This document shows positions 62,454 to 64,000 of a stretch of 64,000 bases of DNA, in pieces; the stretch's first letter is position 1; each line of letters begins with the position of its first letter. The translations under genes and the position numbers were made by a program. This stretch comes from Ignavibacteriales bacterium (GTDB taxonomy: Bacteria; Bacteroidota; Ignavibacteria; Ignavibacteriales; SURF-24): positions 124,001 to 188,000 of the forward strand of contig JAPLFH010000024.1 in assembly GCA_026390815.1 (NCBI GenBank). The letters are read 5' to 3'. The notes below the pieces were generated by a model. It did no database searches. It saw only the letters and a program-made list of their open reading frames with translations, and was not told the origin of the DNA.

Positions 62454-62649
62454 TTTTTTTCTTTCCTGGTAGAGCGAATATCAAACCAACCGCAGCGCCA
62501 TAAAATGTTGAATAGTAGGGATTGCTTTTTATTGGACAGGAGCCGGATTTGCATCCGATAAAATAGTAATAAGCAAATCCAAGTGATGCTCCACCTAAAA
62601 TGGGTAAAAATCTTTTTGCAAAATATTTTATTTTATCATTTAGAAACAA
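62422..62649 (-). CDS. Small membrane protein, DUF6132-like
   Basis: 75 aa beginning at TTG, supported by GAGGA about seven bases upstream and no in-frame ATG. Hydrophobic segments FLPILGGASLGFAYYYFIG and FYGAAVGLIFALPG flank CKSGSCPIKSNPYYS, with two cysteines in CxxxxC spacing. Coupled to the DUF1858 gene. Possible link to the adjacent thioredoxin; function unknown. Confidence 0.8.
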   Translation of the reverse strand: MFLNDKIKYFAKRFLPILGGASLGFAYYYFIGCKSGSCPIKSNPYYSTFYGAAVGLIFALPGKKKNDTDGNNSNK

Positions 62650-62825
62650 TTTTTATCCTCTTTGTAGAATAAGATGGTGCTATTTATTAAAAGATTCATC
62701 ATCTATGCTTATCTTTCTTTAACTTTTATACACCAGCCAACAAATTCTATGGGATGAAATAAATATCAATATAAAAGCACAGTTGAATAATTTATTCGAA
62801 GAATCCCGGTTAGTCTATTGTAGTT

Positions 62826-63275
62826 CTATTTTTTCTTTCCCCATTCCAATACTTCTATTTTCACTTCAGCCAATCCAGATTTGAGCATATCCAATTCTTT
62901 TGCTGCTCCGTAAGAAAGATCAATCATTCGGTTATTTCTTGCTGGCATTCTATCATTTATTATTAAAACAATCGATTTATAATTCTTCAAATTAGTTATC
63001 CGCACTTTGGTTCCAAGCGGATAGGTTTTATGAGATGCTGATAAATCAAACATATTGTACATTTCACCACTGGCTGTTTTCTTACCATTAAATTTTTTAC
63101 CATAATAAGAAGCTGTACCTGTGGTTGTTTTGGATGGCGTAATAAAATCTGATCGTTTATGCAATTGATGTTTAGATTGCCATTCCGATTTTTCATTAGA
63201 AAATCGTGTAGAAGAACTACAGGAAATAAACAGGAAACCAAATAATAAGATAATATTGTAAAAATGTGATTTCAT
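62826..63275 (-). CDS. RlpA-like septal ring lipoprotein
   Basis: 149 aa from ATG at 63275. Signal peptide with lipobox FISC (Cys about residue 19). Double-psi beta-barrel: GTASYYGKKFNGKKTASGEMYN, SASHKTYPLGTKVRITNL, INDRMPARNNRMIDLSYGAAKEL. The catalytic His and Asp of RlpA transglycosylases are in SASHK and NDR. No SPOR domain, so shorter than E. coli RlpA. Confidence 0.9.
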   Translation of the reverse strand: MKSHFYNIILLFGFLFISCSSSTRFSNEKSEWQSKHQLHKRSDFITPSKTTTGTASYYGKKFNGKKTASGEMYNMFDLSASHKTYPLGTKVRITNLKNYKSIVLIINDRMPARNNRMIDLSYGAAKELDMLKSGLAEVKIEVLEWGKKK

Positions 63276-63434
63276 TTTAAAAGAATTTTTGTCAATATAA
63301 AGCAAAATTTTGTAAGAAGAAATCAAGTGGAATTTTCCATCGCTCCTGGTTTAATAATTTTTAACGGCTCGATTTTGATTGCGGCAATAATTAACTTTAC
63401 CAGCAAATTTGTGAAAAGTTAAAAAGAGAATTAA

Positions 63435-64000
63435 ATGAATGATGAATTGTTTATAAACTACCTTGGTCCGAAAGCCGAGAACTTAAATCTGTTAAAGAAG
63501 TTGGTAAACCGGGTTTTAGACCACCAAGCCGAGTGGAGGAAATCCTTTTTCCCTACCGATCCAGAAATTTATCCAAAAGAAATTTTAGAAAATTCAAAAT
63601 TAGAAGAAGAACTGGAAAAATTTTTGTTAAGGAGCGATGGAAATTTACCATACTTTCACCCACGGTATATTGCACAGATGGTTAAGGATCCTTCTTTGCC
63701 AACAATACTTGGATATTTATCTTTTATGTTGTCTAATCCTAATAATCATGCTTATGAAGGTGGACCAGTTACAACAGAAATGGAAATGGAAGTTGTTGAG
63801 TTACTTTTAAAATTTATTGGATTTGAAAATGGATGGGGACATTTAACAAGTGGCGGTTCATTAGCAAATTTAGAAGCTCTTTGGGTGGCAAGAGATTTTT
63901 ACCCCGAAGGCGCAGTTTATTTTTCGGAAGTATCCCACTATTCCTGGAAGAGGATTTGCAAGATTCTTAGGATAAACAATTTTGAGGAAGTTCCTGTTGA
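63435..64000 (+). CDS. PLP-dependent (group II) decarboxylase, 5' part
   Basis: Open from ATG 63435 to the window edge, 188 codons. MNDELFINYLGPKAENLN starts it; the typical blocks YFHPRYIAQMVKDPSLP, LSNPNNHAYEGGPVTTEME and GWGHLTSGGSLANLEALWVAR are present. These are the substrate cap and the cofactor-phosphate region; the PLP-Lys is beyond the edge. Likely an aromatic amino-acid or glutamate-type decarboxylase; substrate not readable. Divergent from the RlpA gene. Confidence 0.87.
   Translation, partial: MNDELFINYLGPKAENLNLLKKLVNRVLDHQAEWRKSFFPTDPEIYPKEILENSKLEEELEKFLLRSDGNLPYFHPRYIAQMVKDPSLPTILGYLSFMLSNPNNHAYEGGPVTTEMEMEVVELLLKFIGFENGWGHLTSGGSLANLEALWVARDFYPEGAVYFSEVSHYSWKRICKILRINNFEEVPV

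Overview
The window looks like chromosomal DNA of a member of the Ignavibacteriales/Melioribacter group (Bacteroidota-Chlorobiota side). This is an inference from the AT-rich sequence, a secreted protease whose C-terminus carries the NYPNPFNP-type type IX secretion sorting domain, a TonB receptor / secreted partner / PorV-like set, weak or absent Shine-Dalgarno sites before some envelope genes, and ADP-forming acetate-CoA ligase. I saw no rRNA, tRNA or CRISPR array.

Layout. 1-7.1 kb: 3' end of prfA, a subtilisin-like T9SS cargo protease, a 0.55-kb spacer followed by an unlisted 43-codon gene with a highly structured leader, a decayed GNAT acetyltransferase, a membrane metallophosphoesterase and a lipoprotein. 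7.1-16.1 kb: ADP-forming acyl-CoA synthetase, then a TonB receptor, a large secreted protein and a PorV/PorQ-family outer-membrane protein in one direction. 16.1-18.7 kb: a restriction-modification system (TdeIII-like nuclease, SPPY methyltransferase, small third gene). 18.9-29.1 kb: metabolic genes (aldo/keto reductase, enoyl-CoA hydratase, HAD phosphatase, class II aldolase, GDPD, secreted GH13, dienelactone hydrolase), a PIN toxin-antitoxin pair and an ABC-2 exporter. 29.3-42.6 kb: CBS protein and the arginine/carbamoyl-phosphate block carA-carB-argC-argJ-argB-argD-argR-argG-argH. This block would convert glutamate plus carbamoyl phosphate to arginine; argF (or a variant carbamoyltransferase) is not in the window.

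42.7-50.3 kb: a secreted helical protein, a cytidylate-kinase-like P-loop protein, an M64 peptidase, then a six-gene operon (two YceI, nitroreductase, pirin, two-domain VOC dioxygenase, MarR regulator) that resembles a quinone/electrophile response unit. 50.3-56.1 kb: two unlisted paralogous one-helix microproteins, a class A-like serine beta-lactamase, an attC-like inverted structure next to a RelE/RHH toxin-antitoxin pair, a complete subclass B1 metallo-beta-lactamase, a CDF metal exporter and PepT. 56.3-58.3 kb: a second restriction-modification system with an XRE controller and divergent Dam-type methyltransferase. 58.6-64 kb: pyrimidine-nucleoside phosphorylase, prohibitin-like protein, DUF971, a TlpA thioredoxin, two small redox/membrane proteins, an RlpA lipoprotein and the start of a PLP-dependent decarboxylase.

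The most unusual signals are: the structured leader plus 43-aa gene (4.16-4.48 kb); a palindromic repeat family that bounds the carA-carB spacer, supplies the carB Shine-Dalgarno site, and sits in frame inside argH; the twin microproteins at 50.3-50.8 kb; and the attC-like site beside a toxin-antitoxin pair, lying between two different beta-lactamase-type genes.
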